Positions 11,454 to 23,165 of a DNA stretch of 64,000 nt are shown here, in pieces. The stretch is from Dermacentor variabilis (Eukaryota; Arthropoda; Arachnida; Ixodida; Ixodidae). The notes below the pieces were generated by a model. It worked only from the letters and a program-made list of their open reading frames with translations, was not told where the DNA came from and ran no database searches. A program made the position numbers and the translations under genes. Location of the stretch: the NCBI RefSeq assembly GCF_050947875.1, contig NC_134568.1, positions 214,129,678-214,193,677 on the forward strand. Reading direction: 5' to 3'. Every line of letters begins with the position of its first letter. Positions within the stretch are counted from its first letter, which is position 1.

Positions 11454-12278
11454 CATCATCATCATCATCAGCCTGGTTACGCCCACTGCAGGGCAAAGGC
11501 CTCTCCCATACTTCTCCAACTACCCCGGTCATGTACTAATTGTGGCCATGTTGTCCCTGCAAACTTCTCAACTTAATCTCATCCGCCCACCTAACCTTCT
11601 GCCACCCCCTGCTACGCTTCCTGTCCCTTGGAGTCCAGTCCGTAACCCTTAATGACCATCGGTTATCTTCCCTCCTCATTACATGTCCTGCCCATGCCCA
11701 TTTCTTTTTCTTGATTTCAACTAAGATGTCATTAACTCATGTTTGTTCCCTCACCCAGTCTGCTCTTTCCTTATCCCTTAACGTTACACCCATAATTCTT
11801 CTTTCCATAGCTCGTTGCATCGTCCTCAATTTAAGTAGAACCCTTTTCATAAGCCTCCAGGTTTCTGCCCCGTACGTGAGTACTGGTAAGACACGGCTGG
11901 TTATACACTTTTCTCTTGAGGGATAATGGCAACCTGCTGTTCATGATCTGAGAATGCCTGCCAAATGCACCCCAGCACATTCTTATTCTTCTGGTTATTT
12001 CAGTCTCATGATCTGGATCCGCGGTCACAACCTGCCCTAAGTCGACGTATTCCCTTACCACTTCCAGTGCCTCGCTACCTATCCTAAACTGCTGTTCTCT
12101 TCCGAGACTGTTAAAGATTACTTTAGTTTTCTGAAGATTAATTTTTAGACCCACTCTTCTGCTTTGCCTCTCCAGGTGAGTGAGCATGCATTGGTCCCCT
12201 GAGTTACTAAGCAAGGCAATATCATCAGCGAATCGCAAGTTACTAAGGTATCCTCCATTAACTCTTATCCGGTATCGT
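11454..12278 (-). mobile_element. RTE-clade LINE, 5'-truncated (RT C-terminal part, 3' end)
   Basis: On the minus strand the 5' end reads INGGYL-like then LRFADDIALLSNSG, the YADD box (here FADD) of a reverse transcriptase. There follow GLKINLQKTKV, the thumb-region YVDLGQVVTADPDHETEI and LPLSLKRKVYNQ, all RTE-clade signatures. One or more frameshifts follow. The 3' end carries GGAGAGGCCTTTGCCCTGCA and a (GAT)n tail at 11454. The rest of the element was never copied; it begins just upstream of FADD. Inactive. Confidence 0.88.
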
Positions 12279-13569
12279 TAGCCGGTATCGCAAACGTAAA
12301 TGAGTTCGCAGAACGCAGCGCTGTGTCGTCTGCTACCAGGAGCTTGTGCGATCCACGCACTAAAAATGCTCTGCCAGCGCTTCCTATGTAGCGAGCGCAA
12401 CAAAGCCATGAACTCGTTCTTAGGGCCGCCTTTACTAGCCGGCTATATCAGTTTTCCTTCTTTTTTCGCCCTTCGTCATCAGCTCGGACATGACTCACTC
12501 GCCGCTGCGCTGTCACCATCGCTGCGATCTGCCTCGCGCCGCATCGTGTGATAGAAGCAATGGAACTTGAAATCGAACATTAAGATATACGGGCCCTGCA
12601 TTGCCTGCGTGAAGTAAAATCAAAGAGCGTGGTGGTGATGATGCGCACTGTGCCGTGAAATTGAGGACGAAAGTGCGGCACTCCCGAACTAGAGCAAAAA
12701 GGGGCAGCCAAATAAGAGATCTCCACAATATCTTCCAGTTTTATCAACCGAGCGAAGGAAACGCTGGACCAGCCTAGGTTGAACCCTTCTAATTGCCGAA
12801 TGGCAATCTGCGAGCTATTCACGCTGGCGATAGCATGGGGAATTCGATCTCACCATGCAAATATCTCCGTGGCATTGGCTTTGAAGCGGAGGTCACGGGA
12901 AAGCTGATCCAGCCCTTCTACCGGCCAACACAGCAATCGCGAGAGCAACTTCGTCGACAGTGTCGGCAGCAGAGATATAGGCCATTCCGATGAATGCTTC
13001 ACTTCCGACTGGTCTCTGGGAGCTGCCGGCCGGTGGTGATGAACCGCAGTGCGCAATTCCTTCCTCTGCGTGGAATGACCACTGGTACGCTTGTACCCGA
13101 GTCTCCTCCAGTTCGTAGCGTAGTCTGCAAAAGGTATACTTAGAAAGCCGGCCAGGGGTGGTGGTGCAAATAATTATTCATCATCTCTTCGAACGCGTAT
13201 CGGACTTCCAGCTGTAGTCAACACCGAAAACAGACGACAAAGGCAAGTGATAGCCTCCAAAGCAACCAACGCACGCACACGCGACTCCCGCGCGTATTCG
13301 GCGCCGCGTGACTGAGGCACATGGCGAGAGTTGCAAGTCAACAGCCAAGCCACAGCAATGGAACCCAAAGCGGACCACCCCTTTGCCAGTTTCACTCTTA
13401 GCCAACGACAGGTTCACTTTTAAAATGATTTACAGATGTGTGACAGGATCATAATTTGCAGTGACACCTCGCTGTCTCTGATGGCCTCTGATGCAAACAA
13501 AATTTTCACTGATCAGGTAAGGCCAAGTGAATGGTTCCCCTTCTGAACCGTTGTAAGATTCGGCCCCTA
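12279..13569 (+). other. GC-richer intron, nothing recognised
   Basis: Open frames occur on both strands but none has recognisable domains or splice context. Higher CpG than the flanks suggests an unclassified repeat. Confidence 0.35.
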
Positions 13570-13715
13570 GATTTACAGAACCAAACGATCGAGCGCCAAG
13601 ACTGAGCGATCTGTTAAAGCGACGCCCATTTCATCGCTCGTTGCCGTCACGCACAAAATTGCTCTCATGGGGTTTAGCCTTAATAAGAGTCGAACGCGAT
13701 AGCATTCAAAGATCC
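13570..13715 (-). repeat. Dispersed GC-rich tick repeat (copy B, inverted relative to copy A)
   Basis: Read on the minus strand it gives CAGGGATCTTTGAATGCTAT, then GGCTAAACCCCATGAGAGCA, then GATCGCTCAGTCTTGGCGC, in the same order as 10811-10980. About 2.7 kb separates the two inverted copies. Confidence 0.65.
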
Positions 13716-14682
13716 CTGACATATACTTGCGGCGTCCTCCAAATTTTTTAAAGAGGGCGGCGGGAAACCGAAACGAAATCGAGCTGGTGGGTGACGTTGG
13801 ATGCTGCTGAAACAGGTACTGAAATGAGGTACTGAGCACGCGTCGGCGTTTTGACGCGAGACGGGCGGGTGAGTATTACAGTGAAGCTGCCGCGGCGGGC
13901 AGCTATATACTGTTCTCCATTGTGCGCACCTCGCCCATTTTCTTGTTTACAGGGGATCTAGCGGCCGGGAAACATATCATACAATCGCAATCGAAATGTA
14001 TTGCAATTTGGTGATGTACTGAACGTTGGTGCCAAAAAATCGTGTTTTCCGGGAATGTATGAACCGGCAAAAAATGAGCACATCTCTATTGGGTCATTTC
14101 TTGTCTTCTCGATTTCGAACGTTGGCGCTGGGAAATCGTACGTGATGGCAACATATCAATGAGGTTCTACTGTATTAGAAAAAATGTCCCACTTAAGTGC
14201 TTTCACATCACAAAAAAATGTTTATTATGATGAGAATCATGGTACCAATAGCTACAGCCAGCCGAGAACCACAAGAACTGTGGCACTCACATGTAAACAG
14301 CAAAACAGGGCTGCAGATTCAGCACTGGCTTTTAGTGGATACAAAATATGAAATTGCAGTGTAAATAAGTTGCTGAAACACACACACACATGCATGCACG
14401 CACATAGACAGACAGAAAGACAGATAAAACAAAGATAACCACGGTACCAAAAACAAGGAAACAAGAAGTGCAACTATAAAGTTGCCCTTCTTGGCAGATG
14501 TATGTGTAGTTTTGGTGTTCTTGGCATAGCCTTGCTTTTTTAAATTTTTATTGTTTCTTTCTTGTTTGACTTTGAGCTATGGAACAGTGAGTGGCAAGTT
14601 TAGTGAACTTGATGCCTACAGAATTATGTTTTTAATGAAGTTAGTATAATAGTAAGTTTTCTTTTGTTATTTTTTTTTTCAG

Positions 14683-15033
14683 CTGGCTGGTGTAAAAGAA
14701 GGAGATTTTATTGTTGCCATTGGTGACCTTGACACTAAATGGTCAACGCACGAGGAAGTGGTACAATTAATAAGAAAAGCTGGTGATGAGCTGACTCTGC
14801 GTGTCATCACACCCATGGATCGTAGCTATCTACGACAGAGCCCAGCATCGTCAACCACCTCGTCATCTGGTGTGAGTTCAAGTGGTTCGAGCCGAGTGCA
14901 GAGTCCCAATGGTTCTATTGCCAGCAACAAAAGCAAGGACAGCCACAAACGGCTGACCTGGAACTTCTTCCGACGTGGAACATCCAAGGAGAGGCGGGAA
15001 GCTGGTTATGATGCCAACATTTTGCTGCGTTGA
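14683..15033 (+). CDS. RHPN2: Rhophilin last exon: second half of PDZ and C-terminus
   Basis: The acceptor is a very long T tract ending TTTTTTTTTCAG; phase 0. It encodes LAGVKEGDFIVAIGDLDTKW, then STHEEVVQLIRKAGDELTLR and VITPMD, completing the PDZ. GVKEGDFIVAI is the classic loop after alpha-A, and EEVVQLI is the alpha-B helix whose first polar residue selects ligands. A Ser-rich linker follows, then a basic SHKRLTWNFFRRGTSKERRE tail, and it stops at TGA 15031-15033. Human RHPN2 has a similar lysine-rich K-K-L-S-F motif after the PDZ. The six exons sum to 348 codons plus stop with no frame break, about half a normal rhophilin. Confidence 0.93.
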   Translation: MAGVKEGDFIVAIGDLDTKWSTHEEVVQLIRKAGDELTLRVITPMDRSYLRQSPASSTTSSSGVSSSGSSRVQSPNGSIASNKSKDSHKRLTWNFFRRGTSKERREAGYDANILLR

Positions 15034-15889
15034 ACATATCACTGGAACTAAACACAACTGGCATTGGTGTCATGCCCAGTGGCCACTACCAAGGAACCGA
15101 GTGTGCACGAAAAAGCATCCATGTTAAAAGGACAAAGACAACGGAGTTGTTATACTTTAGTGCTGGAACTATGTTGCACCCAATTCAAGGATGCTTTTGA
15201 TGAGCTGTGCTCAACCTTGAACTTTCAAGATATGGGGCCTGAATAGTGCTATGGCAAAAAATTTGAGAACCTTCGTCAGTGTCGCCAATTGTGTCCAAGA
15301 TCTGCTGCATTTGCTATGATTACTGCTGTCTGTTGCAGATTTTTACACTGAGAAGACATGTGATTTTCAGTCTTGCAACATTTTTGCAGTTAGCACTCAT
15401 TTCAGCTTTTACTGTTTCACAGGAAATTGCAGTATTGTACAGATATATGAAGGAAGCAACAATGATAGTCATTGGTGGCAATTTGTAAATTGTTTTGCTT
15501 GTTTTGTATTCATGTAATGGTTAAAAGGTGTGTGAAATGTAAAGGACTTGCATGCTTGTGCTAAGAGTACCATCCGTCTGAATTGGAAGTATCGTAGCAC
15601 TCGTGCCATTTTTGGTTATTTGACTGCTGCAGCCATGCCAAATGTGGAAATCACATTACTAATCTTTTACTTGTACCCTTCACCCATGTTTAACTGGTAT
15701 GAAAATTTAGTGGGCAGTAAACAATGGGCCAGTGCCTTGAGGCTAACATATGGCCTGCTAAGAGTCAACTCTATGAAAATGGGTATAAACCGGGCATCTC
15801 TTTATGCAGTATTAATGCATTCTTTCCAGTAGAATTATGTTCCAGAATGGCAGTTCTAACTCTAGCCTATTTGTATACCTGGTGCATCA

Positions 15890-16043
15890 TAAAGTTGCAT
15901 TTTCAATCATCCCACCTGAGCTTTGTTTACGTATCCTTTAATTGTGAAGAATGCATTTGGCATAGAAGCTACATTTTCAATCAATCATCCCAGCTAAACT
16001 TTGTTTACACATCCTTTAATTGTGAAGAAAGCATTTGGCATAC
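15890..16043 (+). repeat. Tandem duplication of about 77 bp in the rhophilin 3'UTR
   Basis: Unit 1 (15890-15966) and unit 2 (15967-16043) both contain CATTTTCAATCA, TCATCCCA, CTTTGTTTAC and TCCTTTAATTGTGAAGAA, and end GCATTTGGCATA. They are about 85 percent alike by eye. Confidence 0.85.
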
Positions 16044-16847
16044 CAATGCAGTTTGTTGTGCATATTATTAACCATTGCTGTGTTAGGTGCAGATGTTTGC
16101 TGGGTTGTGATGAAACAACAGAACTAAATGTTTTTCTGCACATGCATTGCAGTATGTTGCTAATACATTCTAAGAGGATGTACTTTGCTTGCAGTGGTCT
16201 GCCAAGAGAGCTTCAGTTTTGTAGCATAGTGGAACACAGCTTACTGTTGATAGCGCTTTGCTTTACCTTCACAGTAGGGTTTTCGCTCATTCTTAAACCA
16301 AGTTAAAGACACTGTGGACTCATAGTAATTGCACATATTTGTTATTTGCAGCATTTAAATTTTCATTTTCAGTTATTAAGGCAGTTCAAAGTGATCACTT
16401 CTGTTGATCAAAGATACTGATGTGCATGACGTGCAGCTTAGAGGGATTGGGTGAGTGTTTACTATACACTGATGAACTCATGTGGAAGCAGCCAAAGTGT
16501 TGCAGGAAGTCATACAGTTTGTGTGGTGCTTAGAGAGGCGTCACTGACAGTGTCAAGGTATATAATGTACATACTGTACATATGGACAACCTAAGGCATA
16601 CTCTATTTTTACATCAAGGTTAGCTTTCTGATATTAGATTCTTTTATAGCCTTCTAAAACACCTCCATATTGCTTTTATAACATATTTGGCTTTTGCTGA
16701 TGCCGTGTACTAATTAAAAATTATAGACAAACAAATTCCAAGGCATCTGTAATTCTTGTTACTTTCTAAAAAAATAACTGACTGCATTTCATGAAGTTAT
16801 GAGTTGTTCTCTTACAATATATGAAAAGCAATTCAACCTAGCAGTGA

Positions 16848-16853
16848 AATAAA
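16848..16853 (+). terminator. Candidate poly(A) signal AATAAA for rhophilin
   Basis: AATAAA followed within 30 bases by a GT-rich element. It is the first strong hexamer after the stop codon that I noticed. Confidence 0.5.
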
Positions 16854-16870
16854 GCACTTATATTTGAACA

Positions 16871-17689
16871 CCAAGTTGTATGTGTATAGATATATAAGTA
16901 CAAAGCACAATTTCCTTACTGCGCCTGACAACTACAGCAATGTGAAACCCTTTTCATTTCTCTTGCTGTCTTTCTCTTGACAAGGTTAACCACTTCTTTT
17001 AAATTGTGCTGATGAAGTGTCAAAATACAAGTTAACGCAGTAGTGGTGTCAAACTGACAAAAATTTATAAATTTGAGCACAAGCTTACCTGACAATGACT
17101 GTAGTGCCGACATTGTGGAGGTTCACTTATCTCCAAGACTTCCAGCATGGGCAAGCTTGTCATTACCATCTTGCGTTTGACCTTCTGCTGTAAAGCTTTT
17201 GCATAAAGAACACTTTCTGAGCCACTTTTTATGCTGCATTGCGAAGTTTAGCTGCTTGTGTGTGCCAAGAATTTACCTTTTCACAACAAAATACAAAGTA
17301 GGCTTAGGGCCATATAAATCCATGAACAATTGCCATTCTAATTGGTCATGGCCTGCGAGTAGTATTCCGAATCAATTTGATGCATTCTGACGTGCGAGCT
17401 CCATCCTGATTATAATATAAACATGAAGCATGTGGCAAAATATGTGCATTTAATGCTTGCTCATTTCTTTATAGTGGTATCTGTCGTTACAGCAAAAAAT
17501 GGACGAGGAAGCCTCAGTGTATGTCACTATATAGATTGATATACCAGGTATTTCAACAGCAGCTTTAACCTTAAACCAGTGCAATTGAGATCAAGCAGTT
17601 GTTAGTTTTTTTTGGTAGCACATTATCTGTGCTGGTATACTTTAACAAATGCGTGTGTGTGACAACTTTATGAATATCATGCAAATTGA
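16871..17689. other. Intergenic, nothing recognised
   Basis: AT-rich; no gene, RNA or repeat recognised. Confidence 0.4.
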
Positions 17690-19128
17690 TGGCCTAGGTT
17701 TAGGCCTCGCCGGGGGCAGCAAATAGACCCTGTCTCTCGGTGTCTTCCCGGGCCTGCTGAATGGCCAAAGTTGGTCCTGGAGATTTGAGCTAGCCAGTGC
17801 TGCTCTCCACTGCACCCTTAGTTCATCTGGGGTGTGGATGAACTAGGGGGTGCGGATAATTCTCCTCTGAACTATTTTGCAATCCCAAAGTATATGCTCT
17901 AGGGTGGTTCTTCTATCATCACGTAAGTTACATTTGGCATCAAGGTATAAATCCGGAAACATGTGTTTAATATGTACTGGGTTCATGTAAGTTATTGTTT
18001 AAAGGCGCCTCCAGTCAACCACCTGAGACCTATCCAATTTTGGGCTAGGAGGTGGATATATACACCTCGACTTTTTGTAGAATTGGGTAATGTCAGTGAA
18101 TGAGAAAAGTCTATCCCTATCCTTCCATCTCCTCCTCGGCCAGAGCCCCCCCTAATCGGGTGCGATTAATGAGTCCTCGCACAACACAATGGGCAGACTC
18201 GTTAAGGTTGGGCGTGATGGTGGATTCCCACTCTGTATCGGCTGGGAACCAGGTGATTTCCTTGTCGTAAAATTCCTCAGATGATATGAGTTTGGCTTTA
18301 CTGTAAGTTGCAGCTTCAACTGATATCTGTCCTCTGGCATAATTTTGTATAGCCAATTGAGAGCCGCTGATAATGTATCTGTATTTGGAAGAAGCAATAG
18401 TCAGAGCGATGGCAACCTCCTCCATAACCTCAGATACCTAGGTTTTAATTCAGCACATGTGTACGCTTTCTTGCTTTGTATTACTGGCTACTGCTGTAAA
18501 CACTTGGTGATTTGAATACTTCGCAGTGTCCACAAATAGCACTTCCTCATCATTGCCATAGTGTTTGAGTAAAGCTTTAGCTCTGCTCATTCTCCTATCC
18601 TGATTGAATTCCGGGTGCATATTTTTGGGTAAATTTGGGATTTGAATCCTGCTCCTGATCTCTCTGGCCAACATGACATTGGGTCCTTGCTGGTTATGGT
18701 AATTTATTCGTAATTTATCAAGTATTCTGCCAGTCCGGGTGCTGGCTAGTCTTTCCAACTGAGCTATCTGCTGAGCTTCAGTCAGTTCTTCTGAGGTGTT
18801 ATGCACGCCCAGCTGCATTAATCTCTCAGTACTGTGCTTTCGGGCAAGCCTATGGCCTGCTTAAAAGCTTTCTGTATGAGTGTATTGATTTTGTCCTTTT
18901 CTGCCTTGTACCAGTTAAGGTACGCAGCTGCATAAATAATGTGGCTTATAGCAAAAGAATGAATGAACTAAACAATGCTAGCCTCCTTCATTCCCTAATA
19001 CTTGTTCATGAGTCTCCTGATCAGCCTAATGGCATTAGTGACTTTGGTCTTGAGCTTTCTAAGAGTTTCGCTGTTAGTTCCCTTCCACTCAATGTTGAGT
19101 CCCAGGACCCTGATTTGGTGATTATTAA
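17690..19128 (-). mobile_element. I-clade-like LINE with RNase H domain, 5'-truncated, degenerate
   Basis: Read on the minus strand the order is: an RT thumb-like region (VLGLNIEWKGTNSETLRKLK, then KVTNAIRLIRRLMNKY and a shortened HSFA); a linker; an RNase H-like domain (EEVAIALTIASSKYRYIISG, SQLAIQNYARG, then a WFPA motif and NESAHCVVRGL near its end); and a C-terminal DDRRTTLEHILWDCK, a Cys/His zinc-like motif. RNase H plus this terminal motif are typical of I-superfamily LINEs. Several frameshifts and stops break the frame, so it is dead. The 5' side stops at about 19128, before the RT catalytic core. Confidence 0.8.
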
Positions 19129-20080
19129 CTTATTAACCTATTTGTTACCTAATGACCTAGTTACTTTGGGGCATGCTGCAATTTGCAATTGCAATATGTT
19201 ATCAAGGCAGGTCCACTTATGCTAAAATACTGAAAGCCTCAATAATGGCCCACTCCAATCTTTCAGGTAACTTTCAGCAATGCTTCTGGATGTAGCAAAT
19301 GTTAATGTTTATTAATAAGATTTTAAGATCACCAGATGACATAGCAAGCACTCACCACCTTGGCAAAGACTGGACGAGGAAGGTTAAACAAATTGTAGGC
19401 GACATTTACTCATTTGGTAATGAAATTTTGCAGCACCTTTGGGCAGCAAGAATTTTGTCTTTTTTTCTTTTTTCACATTGACGGCTCTAGGAGGCTAATA
19501 AGAAATTTTTGGTGCATGCCAAAGGCCTGCCATGAAGAATTGAATTCTCAGATCCAAATAGTACCTATCCTATGTAATGCTTTATTAGCATTTGCTATCA
19601 AACTTATCAGAGTTATTGATGGCAAGCACCTAACTGCCCATTTTGCATAATTACTTATTAAATTTGAGTGGGCTCTGGCTGATTATTTTACGTTGATAGA
19701 AATCCAGGGCTTACAGTCTCCCTTCAGTGGAGGGGGGGCCCTATATAGCGCACGCACTTTCACACACATGCATTTATGTATAATCAGTGAAGTGTTTAAT
19801 CACAGGATCCTGCAGTGAAAGAAACGGGTCAAAGAATAGAGCCATGTAGGAAAAACAGCAGGATTTTACTGCCGCTTTGGCCGGGGACCAGCCTTCACTC
19901 TGACGGAGGGCAGTCCTCGGCCGAAACATCAGTAACATCCTGGTATTTTCCCAATGTGCTGCTACTCTTCGACTTATATATATTGATCCTGCCTTCACCA
20001 GAGTAGTTACTCTGATGGAGGCAAGACCACCTGCCAAAACGTTAGTAATCTTTTGTACGTTTTCCCTATATATACATATT
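19129..20080. other. Intergenic; degenerate duplicated block at 19890-20067
   Basis: Two related units occur: 19890-19950 (CTTCACTCTGACGGAGGGCA then CCGAAACATCAGTAACATCC and TTTTCCC) and 19990-20070 (TTACTCTGATGGAGGCAAGA then CCAAAACGTTAGTAATC and TTTTCCC). This CCGAAACAT(C/T)AGTAA motif resembles non-coding parts of Penelope-like elements, from memory only. The remainder holds nothing I recognise. Confidence 0.4.
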
Positions 20081-20089
20081 GTCACGAAA

Positions 20090-20254
20090 AGACAATGAAA
20101 GATGTACCCGGCGTCGGCGAAGCAGACAGTTATACAAGATGGCGTGCAATAATTCAAGCCGGCGTCCTCAGCTTCTACTTCTTCTTCTTCAGCGCCCGCC
20201 TCTTGCCGAGCGCGCGTTCCAGTCCCAACTTCTTTCTCAACGCTGGCTCGTGAC
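20090..20254. repeat. 165-bp segment bounded by TGTCACGA / TCGTGACA
   Basis: Starts TGTCACGA and ends with its exact 8 bp reverse complement TCGTGACA, i.e. TG...CA ends as in LTRs. No clear flanking duplication and no internal polyprotein was seen, so it is either a small solo-LTR relic or a coincidental pair. Confidence 0.3.
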
Positions 20255-20274
20255 ACCTAGTGGCAATATACATG

Positions 20275-20620
20275 TACAGGGTGTCCCATGTAACTTGAGT
20301 CAAACATTAAAGATATGCAAATGCCACGTGGCTGGACAGAAACAAGGTAATGTTGTTTGCTGTTGCTTGATGATAATCATATAATTTTTTTTCATTCCAC
20401 CTTAGATAATTGGCTTAATCAACTTTTCAAATGTTATAGTTAGATGGAAAGTGTCACTGAGAAAATTGTAGAGCGACACGAAAAACTCCCGATACAGCGT
20501 TCTCTTGGTCTATATGTGCTACATAAAAGTGTTTTTCTGAGCGTGAAAGAAGCCCGCGAATACAGGCAAAATTGCTGTGCTACTGGCCGCTCACAGCACT
20601 CATAATGCACAACTAAACAA
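20275..20620. repeat. Half of a foldback-type repeat (ACAGGGTGTCCCAT family)
   Basis: Starts ACAGGGTGTCCCATGTAACT and continues through GATATGCAAATGCCACGTGG to a GAAAGAAGCCCGCGAATACA block. The last block resembles the arm of the foldback at 27660-28190 (AAGAAAGCCCGCGAAATATG). The ACAGGGTGTCCC start recurs in many arthropod repeats. Confidence 0.5.
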
Positions 20621-22206
20621 GTGAAATGTAACTGGTAAACTAAATAAACTAACGTTGAATTTCACTAATTCATGATAAGTAGCTTCACACCCATTTGGCT
20701 TACGAAACAGTGTGCTGTGCCAAGAATCTTAATCAAACAAGAGTGATGACCGTCATGTACAGTGCCTAGTGGAAATGCATGCATCAGCACAATACCTGCT
20801 TTCCTGCTTTTGCTTATGCCACATCAACCGATCAATTGCAATTAACTACTTAATCGAAAAATTAAATTGGAGTTAATATTTCCCCACACAAGGCACTAGT
20901 GGTAATAAAATCACCTCCAGTGCTTGTCATATGGGTGCCGCAGTGCTACGGTTGACCTGTGAAGGGGGGACCGCCCCCCCCCCCCCCTGGGCCCCCATGA
21001 CTTTAAGCACTGTATAAATTGAGACACTATCAGAAGTCTCAAAATATACCTGTTGCAAAACTGGCAAAACGCACCAGTATGCCATGTATTGTTCTTTCAC
21101 AAAGCCTTCCATATGAGCTGCAAGGCAAATCTACATAGACAAAACTGTGTTGCCTCAGTTTCAAGATGCTCTTACATTCATCAGATCAACATATTCCTGC
21201 TGAAATTTATGATAACACAAGGCTTTTACCTGCACTGATTTTAAAAAAAATGCATACCTGCAGGAATTTGAGAAGGTGACATAGCAGACCTGCTACTTCA
21301 CTTTTCTGGAAATTCCTGCAGGAATATGTTACTTGACCAGTATATGTTAAAAAGCTTTCCAGCCAAGCAATGCACTCGTCATTGCAACTTCTCCCTAATG
21401 CTTTGACCCACTGCACAGATCCGAGAGCTTGGGCAACAGTGAGCCAATTCTGAGGCTTTCATCACAGCAGCACACATTCCTATGTTTTTGTTTTGTTTTG
21501 CTAGGTGGTGAACTTTTGCTCCTAGTTGCGCCCTTTTATGCCCACCGCATCTGATAACACAACTCGGACAATGTCTCTTACGACCAGTGCATTGTGATGT
21601 CACTATGGGAAGTTAAGTTGAAACACTGTGCATTAGTGCACACACAGTGCACTAATGCACCACATAAGAGTTTCAAATCAAGATTATTAGACGAAAATTT
21701 GGTGTTGCAATCATACTGCCTTCATGCGAATAATGGGTGCTATGCGGATTTTCTACAATTTGGCATCGATTTATCGAAAAAGCTCATTGCAGCTTCTTAT
21801 TTTGTGTTTCAATTGTGCTGTTTGCTATTGTCACGTTTCTTTACAGTAGTTAAACGTTTAAGTTGACAATTAATTGAGAAATTTCCAATGCATAAATATA
21901 TAGCTACACGTTTGAGTATGCGTGTCACTAAATCTAGATGACATTTAGCAACTGACCCTCACCACGTGTAGTTATTTTTTATATTCTGAATTATTATTTT
22001 GTTTACTATCTTGTAAAAACCGTAGGATGGCAAAACTGGATTCTTAATAACACTTACTATTGGTATACAATGTATTCGCAACAAAGAATGTGCTTCAATA
22101 AGAGGCTTGATATAAAAGTCCACAAGGCTGTTCAAAGCCAAAAGGATGAACCACTGCATGCATATATACTGGCATCATATTTCCTTTTAGTATGTGTTAG
22201 TACTAG
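20621..22206. other. Intergenic, nothing recognised; C homopolymer at 20974-20987
   Basis: Only low-complexity features were seen: the C14 run and short A/T tracts. Open frames are short and lack domains. Confidence 0.4.
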
Positions 22207-22775
22207 TCATCATCATCAGCCTATTTTATGTCCACTGCAGGACAAAGGCCTCTCCCTGTGATCTCTAATTACCCCTGTCCTGCACCAACCGATTCCAACT
22301 AGCACCTGCGAATTTCTTAATTTCATCACCCCGCCTACCTTCTGCTGTCCTCGACTGCATTTCCCTTCTCTTGCCCCCTATTCTGTAACCCTAATGGTCC
22401 ACCGGTTATCTAACATACGCATTACATTACCTGCCCAGCTCCATTTCTTTCTCTTAATGTCAATTAGAATATTGGCTACTCTCTTCCTGTCTCTTAACGT
22501 TATGCCTAACATTCTTCATTCCATTGCTCCTTGCATGGTCCTTAACTTGTTTTCGAGCATCTTTGTCAGTCTTCAAGTTTCTGCCCCATATGTCAGCACC
22601 GATAGAATGCATTGATTGTGCACCTTTCTTTTTAATGATAATGGTAGGGTTCCAGTCAGGATCTGACAATGTCTGCCAAATGCGCTCCAACCCATTATTC
22701 TTCTGTAAATTTCCGTCTCTTGATCAGGGTCCCCTGTGAGTAATTTACCTAGGTAAACATACTGGTACTGAACTC
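22207..22775 (-). mobile_element. RTE-clade LINE 3' fragment, second subfamily
   Basis: Minus strand encodes YQYVYLGKLLTGDPDQETEI, then GWSAFGRHCQI and LPLSLKRKVHNQCILSVLTY. This is the same RTE thumb region as at 11454-12278 but diverged throughout. The 3' end has GGAGAGGCCTTTGTCCTGCA, GTGGACATAAAATAGGCTGA and a (GAT)n tail. It is 5'-truncated just before the YLGK motif and has frame breaks. Confidence 0.85.
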
Positions 22776-23084
22776 TATAATGCAGTGCACATCTGCTCTG
22801 ATGTAATGGTTTTTCTACTGACGACACCAGTGGCAGTTTAATAAACTGACACCTATGCAGGGAACATGATTATGGCCTACTTCAAAGAGTAGCATGAGCC
22901 GTTGTTTGAATTTCATAATTCTTAGCACAAAGTGGAGGACTAAGATTTTCAGGATTTGCAGTGCATCAGACGTAATAGTCTCTGGTGATGTTCTAGCTGG
23001 GTTTTGTGCACTCGCATGCCCCAAAAGCATGCAATCTTTAAATATACTCGGAATATGTTTAAGGAAGTATGATGTATGATTAGC

Positions 23085-23165
23085 AAAAGACAGGCGTAAT
23101 TGGAGATGTTTGGGGAGAGGCCTTCAGCCTGCAGTGGACATAAATATATGCTGATGATGATAATG
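23085..23165 (+). mobile_element. Very short RTE 3' tail fragment
   Basis: Reads GGGGAGAGGCCTTCAGCCTG, CAGTGGACATAAATATATGC and TGATGATGATAA on the plus strand. It is the same terminal 60 bases as the element at 22207 but in the opposite orientation. Confidence 0.75.

Larger units (their letters stand above)
15034..16870 (+). other. Probable rhophilin 3'UTR
   Basis: AT-rich sequence after the TGA with no coding signal, extending to a canonical AATAAA at 16848-16853 with a T/GT-rich stretch after it (TTGTATGTGTATAG). The exact cleavage site is inferred. It contains a tandem duplication at 15890-16043. Confidence 0.6.

Noticed and set aside
12300..13060. GC-rich block with several open frames as a nested gene
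   Set aside because: No domain or splice signal; the raised CpG better fits an unclassified repeat.
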